A stretch of DNA of 64,000 bases from Quercus robur (lineage: Eukaryota > Streptophyta > Magnoliopsida > Fagales > Fagaceae), in contig NC_065536.1 in assembly GCF_932294415.1 (NCBI RefSeq), forward strand, positions 5,156,974 through 5,220,973, in the 5' to 3' direction. The translations under genes and the position numbers were made by a program. Numbering within the stretch: position 1 is the stretch's first letter; every line of letters starts with the position of its first letter. Positions 1-12,020 of the stretch are shown here, piece after piece. The notes beneath the pieces were generated by a model. It was not told the DNA's origin. It ran no database searches and worked only from the letters and a program-made list of their open reading frames with translations.

Positions 1-18
1 ACTCTCTTTCTTTCTCAG

Positions 19-483
19 TGTTCTTTCTGTTTCTTTCCTATATCTTTGTATTTGTCTCGATCCCTCTCTCTATGAACCCTCCTTTTCTTATATACCCTTC
101 CCTTCATCATATCTCAACCATTCATCCTTACCTAACAAACCTCCTCTCACAACACTTGTCTCTTTTTACATCTGAAGAAGGTGGTAGAAGGAGTCTGCTT
201 AGCTGTGACCCACACTGTTCGGTCACTTCCTCATCAATGCAACCGATAAAGATGTTGCCCACCATTTAATGTGGAGGCAACAGGCTACTTCAAACTAGAA
301 ACTTCCCCTATGATCACTGATTCTCTCTCTTCATATCCTTCTTTCCACCTGGAATGTTGCAAAGTCCTTTGACTCATCACTTCCTCTCCTCTGGTGACTT
401 CCTTCCTCAGGCCCATGGGCCACGGCATCCCCACACTTATATTGCAACTCTTCAACTTCATCATCGGTCTTTGGGCACCCACA
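19..483 (-). repeat. 3' LTR of the Tat element (left copy)
   Basis: This copy matches 8811-9277 in direct orientation over about 465 bp. Similarity stops abruptly at the CACCCACA / CACCCATA end, which fits an LTR edge (TGTGGG on the minus strand). The outer edge near base 19 is less certain because the window starts only 18 bases upstream. Confidence 0.8.
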
Positions 484-599
484 ATAGCTTCCTAAAACTT
501 TTGCTATTAACCCTGAGGCAAAAGCAAAGTTTTAGTTTACACAAGCAGACTATACATGTGCCACGTGCATTCCCACATGATAACGTCCTTTCACCTATC

Positions 600-3500
600 T
601 CCAACATGCTCCTAACGCTTTGGAATCCACAATTTCACATTTATGGCGTCAAGCAACTGCTTGTCCCTCCACGTTCTATGGCTCGATCATGATCCTTCGA
701 TTCCTATCTTCCCTCATCTATGAGCAGGAAACTTACCACCCATTTTTTACCCCTAAAAAAGGAGAACTTGGGGCTGGCTAAAGTTTATTTACACATTCTG
801 GCAATTTAAGTTGAAGCAACCTCCCAAGGAGAAATTTTCCCTTTGCTCGTAGGTGTGTTCATTCTCCTGTTTCTAGTTTTAAACAAGTTTACTCTTTCAT
901 ACCATAAAACTCCATGGGTAGATACTCCCGAGACTAGGGCTGTCTTTAAGGCATAATATAGGATTCCCAAAGGTGTTAAAATCCAACATTGTGAATACGG
1001 TGAATGGCTGGTCTTGAACAAACCTCTCGAATCCGTGGTCATTCCTATGATCGCCTTCATTGAAGGCGGGATGGAACTTCCCATGGGAAGGGTTACTAAG
1101 GACTATCTTATAAAATACAAGCTGTCCCCCACCCAATGCTCCCCAAATGTCTTTAGGGTTCTCAAGTGTGTAGATATGATAAATAGGAAAACGGGGACCA
1201 ACCTTACCTGGCATGACGTAAACTGGGTATACAACTACCAAAAAGGGGAAAAAAAAACTAAATATTACATCAAGTGTAGAGTCCCTGCTTTAGGATAATC
1301 TCCTGCCTACCCGACTTGAAAGTTCAAATATGTGTATAAACACCCTTGAACGTTTAGACCCCCAAATTACAAATTAACCAATTCAAGCTTTATGTCAAAC
1401 AACTAGTGTGTGGAAAATGAACAAAAGTTATAATATAGAATTGGAAAAACTATCTAAGCCAAACTAAAATCACAACCCACAGCAGATAGTAAAAGGCAAA
1501 GATAAAAGGGAAGGAAGATGCAAACACAAAGACAACACGCGATGTGTTATCGAAGAGGAAACCGAAGCCCTCGGTGTAAAACCTCTCCACCGCCCTCTAA
1601 GCGGTAAACAATCCACTAGAAAATGTAGTTGGGATACATGGACAGCAATAAACCCTCCAAACCTAATCTACCCAGTGCACCTAAGCCCTCCAAGCTTCTT
1701 GCTCCAACGAGGTTGCGTTGAACCTTTTTCTTTTCTAGCTTCACGGATTCCGCTACTAGACCGTAGCATCAACCAATGTAGATTGGTTCCTTCCTAACTG
1801 CTTCCCAGAACACCAAACAGCCCTCTCACAGTGATGAATATGGTGAGAACAAGGTTTTGGTAAAATGCCTCTCAAGGGTTTGACAATGGAGAGGAAGAGA
1901 GTTGAGGAATTTGAAGAGACTCTAATGTATAGATTGTAGGTGAATCAATCTTGTTTTACTCTAGGGTTTTTCTCTCAAAATTCTCTCTGGAAGCTCTCTT
2001 TCATTTGTGGGTATAAGGGGTATTTATACTGGGGTGAGAGGAGAATGTGAAACGTCAGGTTTTTCAAAATAGGGGTGGCTCGCGGCTTGGCCTCACGACT
2101 TGACTGAGTCGCGAGACCCAGTCGTGAGATAACCGTATGGCCAGTTGTCCTGTTTTGTCCTGTAGTGCTCCAGCTAACATGACTGTTCACCTTCTGGCAT
2201 GCTTGGCACGTGTGCTGCATCTGGCGGCTTGCAGCTGCGAGTCACCTACGAGATCAAGCCGTGAGTCTCTGTTTTCTTGCACATTCTTGAGCAATCAACA
2301 CTCTATCTCACTCACTACCCTTACAACAAACCCACCTAAATACAAGGTTACTAAATGCTGAAATACAAGCAAATTTGGCACAGAATAAAGCCAATAAGAT
2401 GGTTGATTAAATTCAACCTTACACGACTCAAACAAGGGTATGGACGAGGACTTCCTCATCGTCTCAAGAGACTGGCACAATGGACTGCATTGTCCTACCC
2501 AAGAAGGGGAACCAAGTAGGGTTCTCGAGGACCATAGATGCGCATAGGATGTTACCTGACTTTATTAGTATAAAAATTTTCTTTCTTTTTTATTTTTTTT
2601 ATTTTTTTTTAACTCATGATTCTTATTGTTTTCCTTGATAGATGAATACCACACCGCCACGGCAAAGCACTTGGTGAACTTCCTAGACCTGAACCAGATC
2701 CTCAAGTCAGAGATCTTCTTGCACAAGGATGGTCAACTCCAAACTGCTCACGTCATCCTTGGATAGGAGCCCTCCACCAAACAATTTCAGAGCTCGAAGA
2801 ACGTCATTAAAGTTAGGGATGCTCGGTTGGCTTTAATAGACGTAGCTGTCCTAGGCTTCCTACTAACCAAACCTCCTCCCGCAGGAACTTAAGATGCTCT
2901 ACTCCCAACCCCTCTTGCAGCAAGGCTCCTTTACTCACAAGAACTCCCCCACTCCAGACCATGTCCAGCAAGAAGTGACAGATAAGGACTTCGAGATCTT
3001 CTACCAGCAAGAAGACCCCAAAGACGCTCCTAGCACCTCACACCACCTGCAACTCCCCGCCCAAATCAGTTCCAATGAAGAGGAGACCAACATTCCCGAA
3101 GGGATGGGTTTCGAAGAGAAGACCCCAGACCTACTGGCCCTGCTCATAGCCCATGTTAGGGGCTTTTCCCCAGCCATGGTGGTGGTGCCCCGACCACCCA
3201 CTCCTTTTGCAACGCGCATCTCTTCTGTTGATGTAGCGGACAAGAAGAGGAAAAGGGCCTAAGGTGGCAAGGGCACTGAAGGTGCCAAGGAGGGAGAAGT
3301 CACCCACTCTTCACATTAGCCCCTAACCAAGGAGGCCCGAACAGGTAGAGGCCTACAGAAGAAAAGCGCCTCCACTGGAACCTCCAAAGAGGCCGAGGGA
3401 GACCGTCCACCCAAGCCCTTTATTTGGAGGCCTATTTTCACCCTGAGCTCAAGCAGTCCTATACTGAATGATGCCAACTTAAGGGACTATCAAAAAGGCA

Positions 3501-4440
3501 ACTCAGGACTGATAGCAGAGTGTTTAAAGAAAGCTCTATGCTTACCTGAGGACATGTAGGAGCTCAGGTCCTTCAGGAAACGCGAAGTTTTCTTGTCTTT
3601 AAAACAGGACCTTGCAAAGATATGTAACTATCCTTCTTTCCTTATACATTTAAACCATTCATGCGTGAAAGCTAACTGGTACCAATCTTGCAGTCTGTCC
3701 AGGCCACCTTTATAGTCGAGGAGTGGGTGGACCATGCGCTGGACCCAGCATGGCAAGTTGAAAGCAAGCTAACAATAGCTGAAAAAGCCCACGTGGAGGT
3801 GGACAAGAAGCTGAAGGAGTCTCTTGCCCACCTGACCGAGTCTGAGAGGGCCAAGAAAAACGTTGGGGCTGCCTTGGCCAGCTACGAGAAACAAACTGCT
3901 AAGTGCCTAGAGGCCTAGAGGAAGGCTGAGAATAAACTGGCACTCAATATGGTGGAGCTGAAGCAACTACAGAAGCAGTTAGAGGCCAAGGACGCCGAGA
4001 AGGCAAAGGCTGAGTAGGTAGCCTATGACGCAGGCATGACTATGACGGCTGAAAATCTTATTGCCCAACTCAGGGACATCACTCGGGCCTTTTGCCTAGA
4101 GGTGTAAGGTCAAGCCTTAACTATGGCTGGGGTTAGCGATGGGTCAGAGCTTAAGGCTCCTAACAAGGTGTACTACCCTCCTGCCCTACACCTGGCCCCC
4201 AACCCCTCCCAACCTTCCTCGGACCCTAGCTCCGCCCCCACTTCCTCTTCGGCCCAGCCTGCTTCTACTTCGCCTGATGCCTTAACTAAAGATAAAGAGA
4301 AAGAGCATCCCTCTCCAACCAAAGTGGTGGAGGTGGAGACGGAGGAGGCAACTGAAGTGGCCCCATTAAAGAAGAAGAAGAAGAAAGAGAAGGAGCAAGA
4401 GAAAATAGGGGGAAAAGAAAAAGAAGTCTCAGCATAGCTC
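600..4440 (+). pseudogene. Antisense accessory ORF region of the Tat element (fossil)
   Basis: Between integrase and the 3' LTR, coding-like sequence runs on the strand opposite to pol. The part at about 803-1298 resembles the 'putative gypsy-type transposon' domain family (motifs GEWLVLNKP, FIEGGMELP, NLTWHDVNW). The part at 3688-4110 is Lys/Glu-rich and looks coiled-coil. The tail at 4123-4437 is Pro/Ser-rich and then Lys-rich. Antisense extra ORFs at this position are known for Tat-lineage elements. The region is broken and is also interrupted by a solo LTR. The role of the protein is unknown; the domain assignment is from memory of the family. Confidence 0.6.
1317..2423 (-). mobile_element. 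Solo LTR, 1107 bp, nested in the Tat element
   Basis: The segment starts TGAAAG and ends CTTACA, and is flanked by identical CGACT pentamers at 1312-1316 and 2424-2428. No retroelement coding sequence lies inside. A TATAAATA box read on the minus strand (around 2020-2035) suggests minus orientation, so the LTR begins TGTAAGGTTGAATTTAATC on that strand. The family is not identified; it resembles Copia-type LTRs. Confidence 0.8.
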
Positions 4441-4882
4441 AACCTTAGGCTAGGAAATAGATAGCCGATTTTGTAATTAGGCTTAAATATAGCTAGTGCC
4501 TTCTTTTTCTTTCCATTGTACTCCTTAAACATTAATGAAAGAAGTTAAACTTCATTTTGTGCTTTTCAACTATTTAACTTGTACTTGTCAATTTATACCT
4601 TACATTATTCTCTTTTCCTTGTAACAAATACAACATATTGACCTGTGATTCACTTATTAAATACTTCTTATCGCTTCATACAATCTGGAATGACTTGTGA
4701 TACAATTAATTGACTGACTCATAGATCTTAGGAAAAATTCCAGCTAAGACTTACCTTAAATTGGACTTGGAATCTCAAAGTAAACCCATTGGCACTGATC
4801 CTGAAACCTAAGGAAGTATTCAAGCTCTTAGCTTCACTATTCACTTTGACAACCTCTTGCATAGATCAACTTGTTCCCTATC

Positions 4883-5259
4883 TGTGACCCAAGGAGCTAC
4901 ATCAGGCTTAAATTCTAGCCGATACTTAGAATTTCTCACACAATGTTAATTTACCTTAGGCTTGTGACCCGAGGAGCCAAACAAGGCCTAGGTTCTGTTT
5001 AACACTTAGAATTTTTCATCAATGTTAATTTACCCTAAGTTTGTGACCCGAGAAGTCGAACAAGGCCCAGGTTCTGTTTCACACTTAGAATTTTTCATGC
5101 AATATTAATTTTCCCTAGGCTTGTGACCTGAGGAGTCGAACAAGGCCTAGGTTCTATTTAACACTTAGAATTTTTCATGCAATGTTAATTTACCCTAGGC
5201 TTGTGACCCGAGGAGCCGAACAGGGCCTAGGTTTTGTTTAACACATAGAACATTTTGCA
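4883..5259. repeat. Tandem array of about 80-bp units, 4.7 copies
   Basis: Five successive units begin with GTGACCCGAGGAGCC-like sequence at 4883, 4964, 5043, 5123 and 5203, giving periods of 79-81 bp. Each unit contains the motifs AGGCCTAGGTTCTGTTT, ACTTAGAATTTTTCA and AATGTTAATTTACC. The first copy is the most diverged. The array lies between integrase and the antisense ORF, the hypervariable 3' region in which Tat/Ogre elements are known to build tandem repeats. Confidence 0.9.
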
Positions 5260-5335
5260 GACTAATTACTCCAACAAATACATCCACAATAAAACACGAT
5301 TAATAAAGATATGAGTGGCAAAGGAATTCATAACA

Positions 5336-8300
5336 TTAATAATAATAACATCGTAGATTTTTTACATTCCAAGGATAAGGAATTACATTTTCATCCAAAT
5401 CTTCTAAATAGTAAGCCCCAATGCCAGCAATGGAAGTGATCCTATATGGCCCTTCCCAGCTAGGGCCCAATTTTCTCCAAGCAAGGTTCTTTGTTGTCCC
5501 CAGCACTTTCCTCAAGACCAGGTCTCCTGGAGCTAATGGCCTCGACTTCACCCCCTTATCATATCCTTGCTTAAGTTTCTATTGGTGGCATGCCATCTTT
5601 ACCGTTACCACCTCTCTCCTTTCCTCGGCCACATCCAAGCTGTCTAGGAGTAAATAGTTGTTCTCTTCAACATTGAACCGATCAGTTCTCAAAGTTGGGA
5701 AACCAGACTCAAGGGGGATTACAGCCTCTGCCCCATAAGTCATTGAAAAATGAGTCTCCCCTGTTGATCTTCGGGATGTAGTACGATAAGTCCACAATAC
5801 ATGGAGCAATTCATCCACCAATTTTCCTTTAGCGTCGTTCAACCTTTTCTTCAGCCCAAATACTACAACCTTATTGGAGGCCTCGGCCTGTCCATTTCCC
5901 TAAGGATAAGCAAGTGTAGAATACATGTTCCTAATTCCCAATTCCCCACAATATCTTCGGAAGGCTTTACTGTCAAATTAAAGACCATTATCCGAGATCA
6001 GTGTGTAAGGAACTACAAACCTTGCGACAATATTCCTCTAGATGAACCTCTTAGTATCCATGTCCCTGATATTAGCAAGTGGCTCAACTTCCACCCATTT
6101 GGTAAAGTAGTCTGTGCCGACGAGGAGCCACCTTCGGTTCCCTATAGCTCGGGGAAATGATCCCACTATATCCAAGCCCCACTGAGTGAACGGCCAAGGA
6201 CTAGATAATGGATTTAGAACTCCCCCTGGCTGATGAATGTTTAAGGCATACCTCTGACATTGGTCACACTTCTTCGCATAATCCTAGGAGGTTCTTTACA
6301 TGCTAGGCCACCAGTATCCTTAAGTGAGGGCTCTATGCGCCAAAGACCTACCCCTTGTGTGACTCCCACATATGTCATCATGTAACTCTTCCAACAAGGG
6401 CTCCACTACTTCTAGATGTACGCACAATAAATATGGTCTTGAGTAAGAGCCTTTGTACAACTTTTGCTCTTCAGATAGACAATAGCAAGGGGCACTTCTA
6501 CGCACCTTCTCTACCTTATACTTGTCCACGGACAACAATCCTTGCTTTAAAAAGGTTACTATATAGTCCATCTAGCTCGGTCCCACATAGAGGCTATACA
6601 CCCCGACCAAGGATACCCTTGTAAGACTAGAGCTATCCATATCCTCAACAATAACAACTCGAGGAAGTCATGACCCCAAAGAAGTGGCTAGCATTACCAA
6701 AGAATCTGCATGAGAGTTTTTCCCCCTAGGGATTTGCTTCAAAACAAAACTCTTTAACTGAGCCCGAGAATGTTGTACCTTAACCAGATACCCCTGCATC
6801 CTTTCATCCCAAGCTTTAAAGTCTCTATTAACCTGGCCCACCATCAACATAGAATCAGAATGCAACTCCACCACATCTCCACCTAATTGTCTGACCATTG
6901 CTACTCTTGCTAACAGGGCCTTATACTTGGCCTCGTTGTTGGTAGCTAGGAAACCCAATCGTAATGATCTCTCCATTATCAGCTTCTCAGGAGTGATTAA
7001 CACAATCCCTATCCTTACTCCTTTTCGGTTAGAGGCTTCTTCTGTATAAACCTCCCAAGGGAGGACAATAGTGGCTGACATGACCATTACCCCCAATGCT
7101 TTTTCTTTCTTCTCCATGGTTTCCTTGGTGAACTCTGCCACAAAGTCTGCTAGGATTTGCCCTTTTATGGCTATCCGAGGCATGTATTTGAAATCATAGG
7201 CTCCCAGCATGGTTCCCCATTTAGCAATTCTGCCCGTATAGTCTAATTTCTTTAAAAGGGCTTGCAAAGGGAGCTGAGTGAGCACCACCACAGTGTAAGC
7301 CTAAAAGTAATGGGGAAGATTCCTTGTGGCATGCACTATAGCCAACACTACCTTCTCCAAGGGTAGATAGCGTGCCTCGGCCTCCTGTAAGGACTTGCTG
7401 ATATAGTACACAAGCCTCTGAATCCCATCCTCATTTTTGACCAAGACGAGACTGATAACATAGTCTGTGACTGCTAGGTATGCATACAACATTTCCTCCT
7501 TCTCAGGCCTGAAGAGTATTGGAGGACTTGACAAATACTGCTTGAGATCCTCAAAAGCCATTACACACTCCTTGGTCCACTGAAAGTCCTTCCACTTGTG
7601 AAGAAGCTAGAAAAAGGGACGACACCTATTCACGGACCGAAAGATGAACCTATTTAAGGCTGCTGCCATTCCAGTCAGTTTCTGCACTTCTTTGGGATTC
7701 CGAGGGGAATGCAAACTGTTAATAGCCTTAATCTGTTCAAGGTTGATCTTAATCCCACGGTGAGTAATCATGTAGCCCAAAAATTTGCCCGAGCTTACCC
7801 CAAAAGAACACTTAGAAGCGTTCAGGAGTAACTTATGCTCTCTCAAAACCGAGAATGTCTCCCCCAAATCGGCTAAATGCTCTTCTACTTACCTACTCTT
7901 TACTACTATGTCATCAATGTATGCCTCCATATTCCTCCCAATCTGTGACTCAAACATTTGCGTCACTATTCTCTTATACGTGGATCTTGCATTCTTGAGG
8001 CCGAAGGGCATCACCCGATAATGATAGTTCCCATTAGGAGCACGAAAGGTTGTCTTCTCTTGATTAGGTAATGACAGGGGTATCTGATGATACCCTTGGA
8101 AGATGTCTAAGAAACTCATTCAAGGGTATCTCGCCATGGCAGCCACCAACGGGTCAATTCTAGGAATGGGGAAGGGGTCTTTTGGGCAAACTTTATTCAA
8201 ATCAGTGAAGTCCACACTGACTCTCCACTTCCCATTCTTCTTTTTAACCACCACAGTGTTGGCCAACCACTTAGGATAAAAGATCTCCTTAATGGCTCCA

Positions 8301-8587
8301 GCTTGCTTTAACTTATTCACCTTTATCCTTACTGCCTCGGCATGATCTTTGGATGACCGCCGAGGAGGCTGCTTACATGGCGTAGCCTCAGGATTAACGT
8401 TCAGTTGGTGACATATAAACCCAGGGTAAATCCCTAAAACATCATAAGTACTCCATGCAAAGACATCAATGTTAGCCTCTAGAAACTTCACCAACTCAAT
8501 TTTTTCCAAAGGTGGCAACTGGGATCCCACTTGGAAGTACTGCTCCTGATCCTGCCCTATCACCACCTTCTCCAGCTCCTCGGACAA
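5336..8587 (-). pseudogene. Tat-lineage pol remnant: RT, RNase H, second RNase H, integrase
   Basis: Reading leftward, reverse transcriptase occupies about 8587-7867. It shows WRVSVDFTDLN, the palm motif YIDDIVVKS, and FLGYMITHRGI in the connection. RNase H follows at about 7561-7301 (VYYISKSLQEAE, RYLPLEK). The second, archaeal-like RNase H is at about 7100-6668 (NNEAKYKALL, ELHSDSMLMVGQV). Integrase runs from about 6571 to 5336, with a C-terminal segment LGPSWEGPYRI. The region is fragmented and cannot encode an intact polyprotein. Gag and protease are not seen. Confidence 0.85.
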
Positions 8588-8810
8588 CTCCCCAGATGCC
8601 CTAGTCTGTTGCCCCCTGCAAGGCCCTTTAGTTGCTATAGGACTGGATCCTTAATTACTGCAGCAGGATTTGAAGGCTGCCGTGTAATTACTGACACCAA
8701 GCACTACTTGGTCGTGGCTTGGCTACCCACCAACTCTCCCACTCTCCCCTGAGTAGGATATTTAACCTTTAGAGGTAGGGTTGAGGACACTACACCCATA
8801 TCGTGAAGCC

Positions 8811-9277
8811 AGGGTCTCTTTGTTTCTTCTCTATATCTTCGTATTTGTCTCGATCCCTCTCTCTGTGAACCCTCCTTTTCTTATATACCCTTCCCTTCAT
8901 CATATCTCAACCATCCATCCTTACCTAGCAAACCTCCTCTCACGACACTTGTCTCTTTTTACATCTGAAGAAGGTGGTGGAAGGAGTCTGCTTAGCTATG
9001 ACTCGCATTGTTTAGGTCACTTCCTTATCAGTGCAGTTGATAAAGCTGTTGCCCACCATTTAATGCAGAGGCAACAGGCTACTCCAAACTAGAAACTTCC
9101 CCTACGATCACTGATTCTCTCTCTTCATATCCTTCTTTCCACCTAGAATGCCTCAGAGTCCTTTAACTCATCTCTTCCTCTCCTCAAGTGACTTCCCTTC
9201 TCTAGCTCATGGGCCGCGGCATCCCCACACTTATACTGCAACTCTTCAACTTCATCCTCGGTCCTTGGGCACCCATA
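8811..9277 (-). repeat. 5' LTR of the Tat element (right copy)
   Basis: About 467 bp match the left copy with many single-base differences. The minus strand carries a TATATAAG box near 8885. No convincing primer-binding site for a common tRNA is visible just inside it. Confidence 0.75.
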
Positions 9278-9916
9278 TTAGATAAAATTGAATAAATATT
9301 TTTTTTCTTTTTTGGAAAGAAGATTTTTTTTTTTTTTTTTTTTTTTGTTTATAAATGCTTGATTGAGACTCAAAATGTTAAATTCAGTATAATGCTTAAA
9401 GAAATAATTGAACATAAGATATTTAATGTTACAAATGATACTTGAGAAAACAATAAATTTTTTTTAATTACAATAAAATAATTTTTTTTTGGTACATGTC
9501 TGTAACAAACTAGGAAACTTGTTTATATAAATTTTTTTAATGGGAAGATTGTTACTTTATTTAGAAGAAAAACAATTCAATGCATCTCGAGTCATATATG
9601 GCTTAATTATAGAAGAACTTTCCACTAACCATGATACAAAACTAAAAATTCCTTGCGAATACTAAGCCAGAATATGCGTTGGTTTATTCCCTTGCCTCCT
9701 TACATGCAAGAGCTTAACAGATCTGAAACATTGCAATTTATGGAAAATTCTCAAGATGTTATTAGAAATGGCAATTGGTCAATTGTTTGAACTTATGTGT
9801 ACTTATTTAAGTTTATAAAGATGATAAATTAACTTAAAAAATTATTTTATATATAAGAAAATTATTAGAGTAATTACTTTGATATTAGAAAATTAAAATC
9901 TTTATCCTTTTCGTGT

Positions 9917-9950
<34 letters not shown>

Positions 9951-9954
9951 TTTG
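9278..9954. other. AT-rich intergenic DNA, no gene seen
   Basis: The stretch holds homopolymer T runs (around 9325-9347 and 9482-9490) and a CA/TA microsatellite at about 9917-9950 that abuts the LINE 3' end. No ORF with recognisable similarity was found. Confidence 0.6.
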
Positions 9955-11125
9955 ATAGAAAACTGAAATTCCATTAACATGAACAACAAAGAACTACATC
10001 AGCTGAGAGAGCATGTTCTAAGAAACAAGAGCTCTCCTCAATCCAAGTAACAAATTGCTCAACACCCTGAGCATGTTTTGTTAACAAGTGAGCTACCTGA
10101 TTACATTTCCTACCAACATGTGAAATAGAAAAACTACGAAAAGCACTTAAAAGAGAACTAATTCCATACACAACTGATGCTATCAAAGATGGAGGAGGAG
10201 AAATGCCAGCAATTGCATTTGAAACCATAACAGAATCTCCCTCAAGAGCAATCTCATGAAAGCCCATATCTTTAGCAAACAAAATCCCCAACTCATAAGC
10301 TTTTGCTTCAGCCTCCAAGGAACCCAGCTGCTGATTTAGCTTCATTGACAAAGCTCCCATAAGCAATCCTTCGCAATTACGAATTACAACTCCTACCCCT
10401 GACTTTCTTTGTTGCGCAAAGACAGCCCCATCAACATTTACTTTAAAAACAGAACCCGCTGGAGTGACCAAACCTATCTACAATGTGGTCTTGCCGAAAC
10501 TAGTGCAGAAGGTGCTGAACTTGGAGAACTTGCTGAATTTGCATAATTTGCTGCTTTGAATGATTCAATAAATTTTCCACACCACTTGACCAACTCCAAT
10601 CCTGCCATAAACCTCCTGCCATGTCTTTTCTCATTCCACCTAGTCCACAAAGCCCAAGCAATGGTCACAGCCAATGAGAGCACATCATTATCACTTCTCT
10701 AAACATGCACCAAAAACCAAAACAATTCCATAAAGTCATTAAAAAACAGATCTTGCTGCCTACAGAAAATTGATGTAAGAGTCCAAGTACCAGAAGCAAA
10801 TAAATAGCTCCAAAAAACATGTCCTGATGATTCACAGCCCATTCCACACTCTTCACATAAGTCATCTCCAACAATCCCTCTCTTTTTATGGTTAGACAAT
10901 GTTGGTAGAATGTTTTTACACACTCTCCACGCAAAATGTTTCACCTTATTTGGAATTTGCAAACCCCACAACACCTTCCAAAGTGACTTCATATCATTAT
11001 TATCTGAACTGGAACCTAAATCAGCTTGCTCTCTACTCTCCATTGCAATTTTGTAGGCACTCCTCACTGAGAATTTCTCATTTGGGGTTGCACTCCATAT
11101 CAAAGCATCTCCATGTAGAGTTAAA
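9955..11125 (-). mobile_element. LINE (L1-type) 3' fragment, truncated at its 5' end
   Basis: Minus-strand pieces correspond to the C-terminal part of a plant L1 ORF2. A zinc-binding RVT segment is at 11103-10699 (IPNKVKHFAWRVCKNILPT, CEECG). The linker with LWTRWNEKRHG follows at 10683-10474. An RNase H domain is at 10471-9974 (VNVDGAVF, GVVIRNCEG, EAEAKAYELG, ALEGDSVMV, HVGRKCNQVAHLL). Reverse transcriptase and endonuclease are missing, as in most LINE copies. The coding segments sit in different frames, so the copy is dead. The 3' end runs into an ATATAT tract at about 9930-9955. Confidence 0.8.
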
Positions 11126-11825
11126 CTTAGTGTGTGTGTGTTTGCTTTGAATTTCTTTTCATGCTATATCAATATCATAAGTCTAGCCCCCAAATAAAAA
11201 TTCTCAATCCGCCCCTACTCACCAACAAATTATTGAAACCATTTCTATTAAAGTAAAATTTACATACAATTTAAATATTATATATTAGATTTCCAATTAA
11301 ATTCAACTGTGTGACTTGTATGACTGTATTAATTAATGCAGCTCAAAAAACTTTATCTTTCTTTAATCGCAATTAATTTAACCTTCTTCCCAAAAAAAAA
11401 AAAAAAAAAAAATTAACCTTTCGACTGCGTTGATGAATACAATCACAGGGGTAAGCCTCAACTTAGAACCTAAAATATTAAGTTTAAGTCCTTTTTTTTT
11501 TTTTTTTTTTTTTTTTAACTCTTTGATTATTATTCTTTATCATTAAATCAAGAAACTATTTAGTTTTTTGTGTAAGTGAGGTTTGAATTGCAAATCCCTT
11601 ATATGAATAATAGACTTTATCCGTTAACCAATAGTTGTGTTTTTTTTTTTTTTTTTTTCTTAGTATTCCATTTTCTTTTCTTCTTATCATATATTATAAA
11701 AACTGTAATCTCTCAATAATGTTGAAAAAAGTCGTAAATGACATTTGATTTCACCAGCCTCTTTTTTTTTTTTTTTTTTTGGATATATGGATATATATAA
11801 CTCTCTCACACCGTCACACGCTATA

Positions 11826-11879
<54 letters not shown>

Positions 11880-12020
11880 TTTGAGAATGACATTGTTACT
11901 TTGTTTCACAACAATTTTTACGGTCAAAGCTAAGACCAACAAAATAGATCGTGTTCCTGATTCCCAAAAAAAAAAACAAAAAAATGATCATGTTCCCCAA
12001 AACCCCATAATCACCAACTT
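11126..12020. other. AT-rich intergenic stretch with a possible SINE
   Basis: Several T or A runs (11392-11412, 11492-11516, 11641-11659, 11761-11780) and a TA microsatellite at 11838-11862 fill this stretch. On the minus strand at about 11640-11490, a sequence resembling tRNA A and B boxes (ATTGGTTAACGG, then GCAATTCAAACC) is followed by an A-rich tail, suggesting a degenerate tRNA-derived SINE. This is weak. No protein gene is seen. Confidence 0.35.

Larger units (their letters stand above)
19..9277 (-). mobile_element. Ty3/gypsy LTR retrotransposon, Tat lineage, old and broken
   Basis: Direct repeats at 19-483 and 8811-9277 act as LTRs. Between them, on the minus strand, lie reverse transcriptase, RNase H, a second RNase H-like domain and integrase, in that order. 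The dual RNase H and an accessory ORF in antisense beyond integrase are hallmarks of the Tat/Ogre/Retand group. The space between the right LTR and reverse transcriptase is only about 220 bp, so I see no gag or protease. The LTRs differ at roughly one base in eleven by eye, so the insertion is not recent. No target duplication is recognisable. The pol region is broken in many places. A TATATAAG box lies on the minus strand in both LTRs, which agrees with the direction of pol. Confidence 0.85.
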
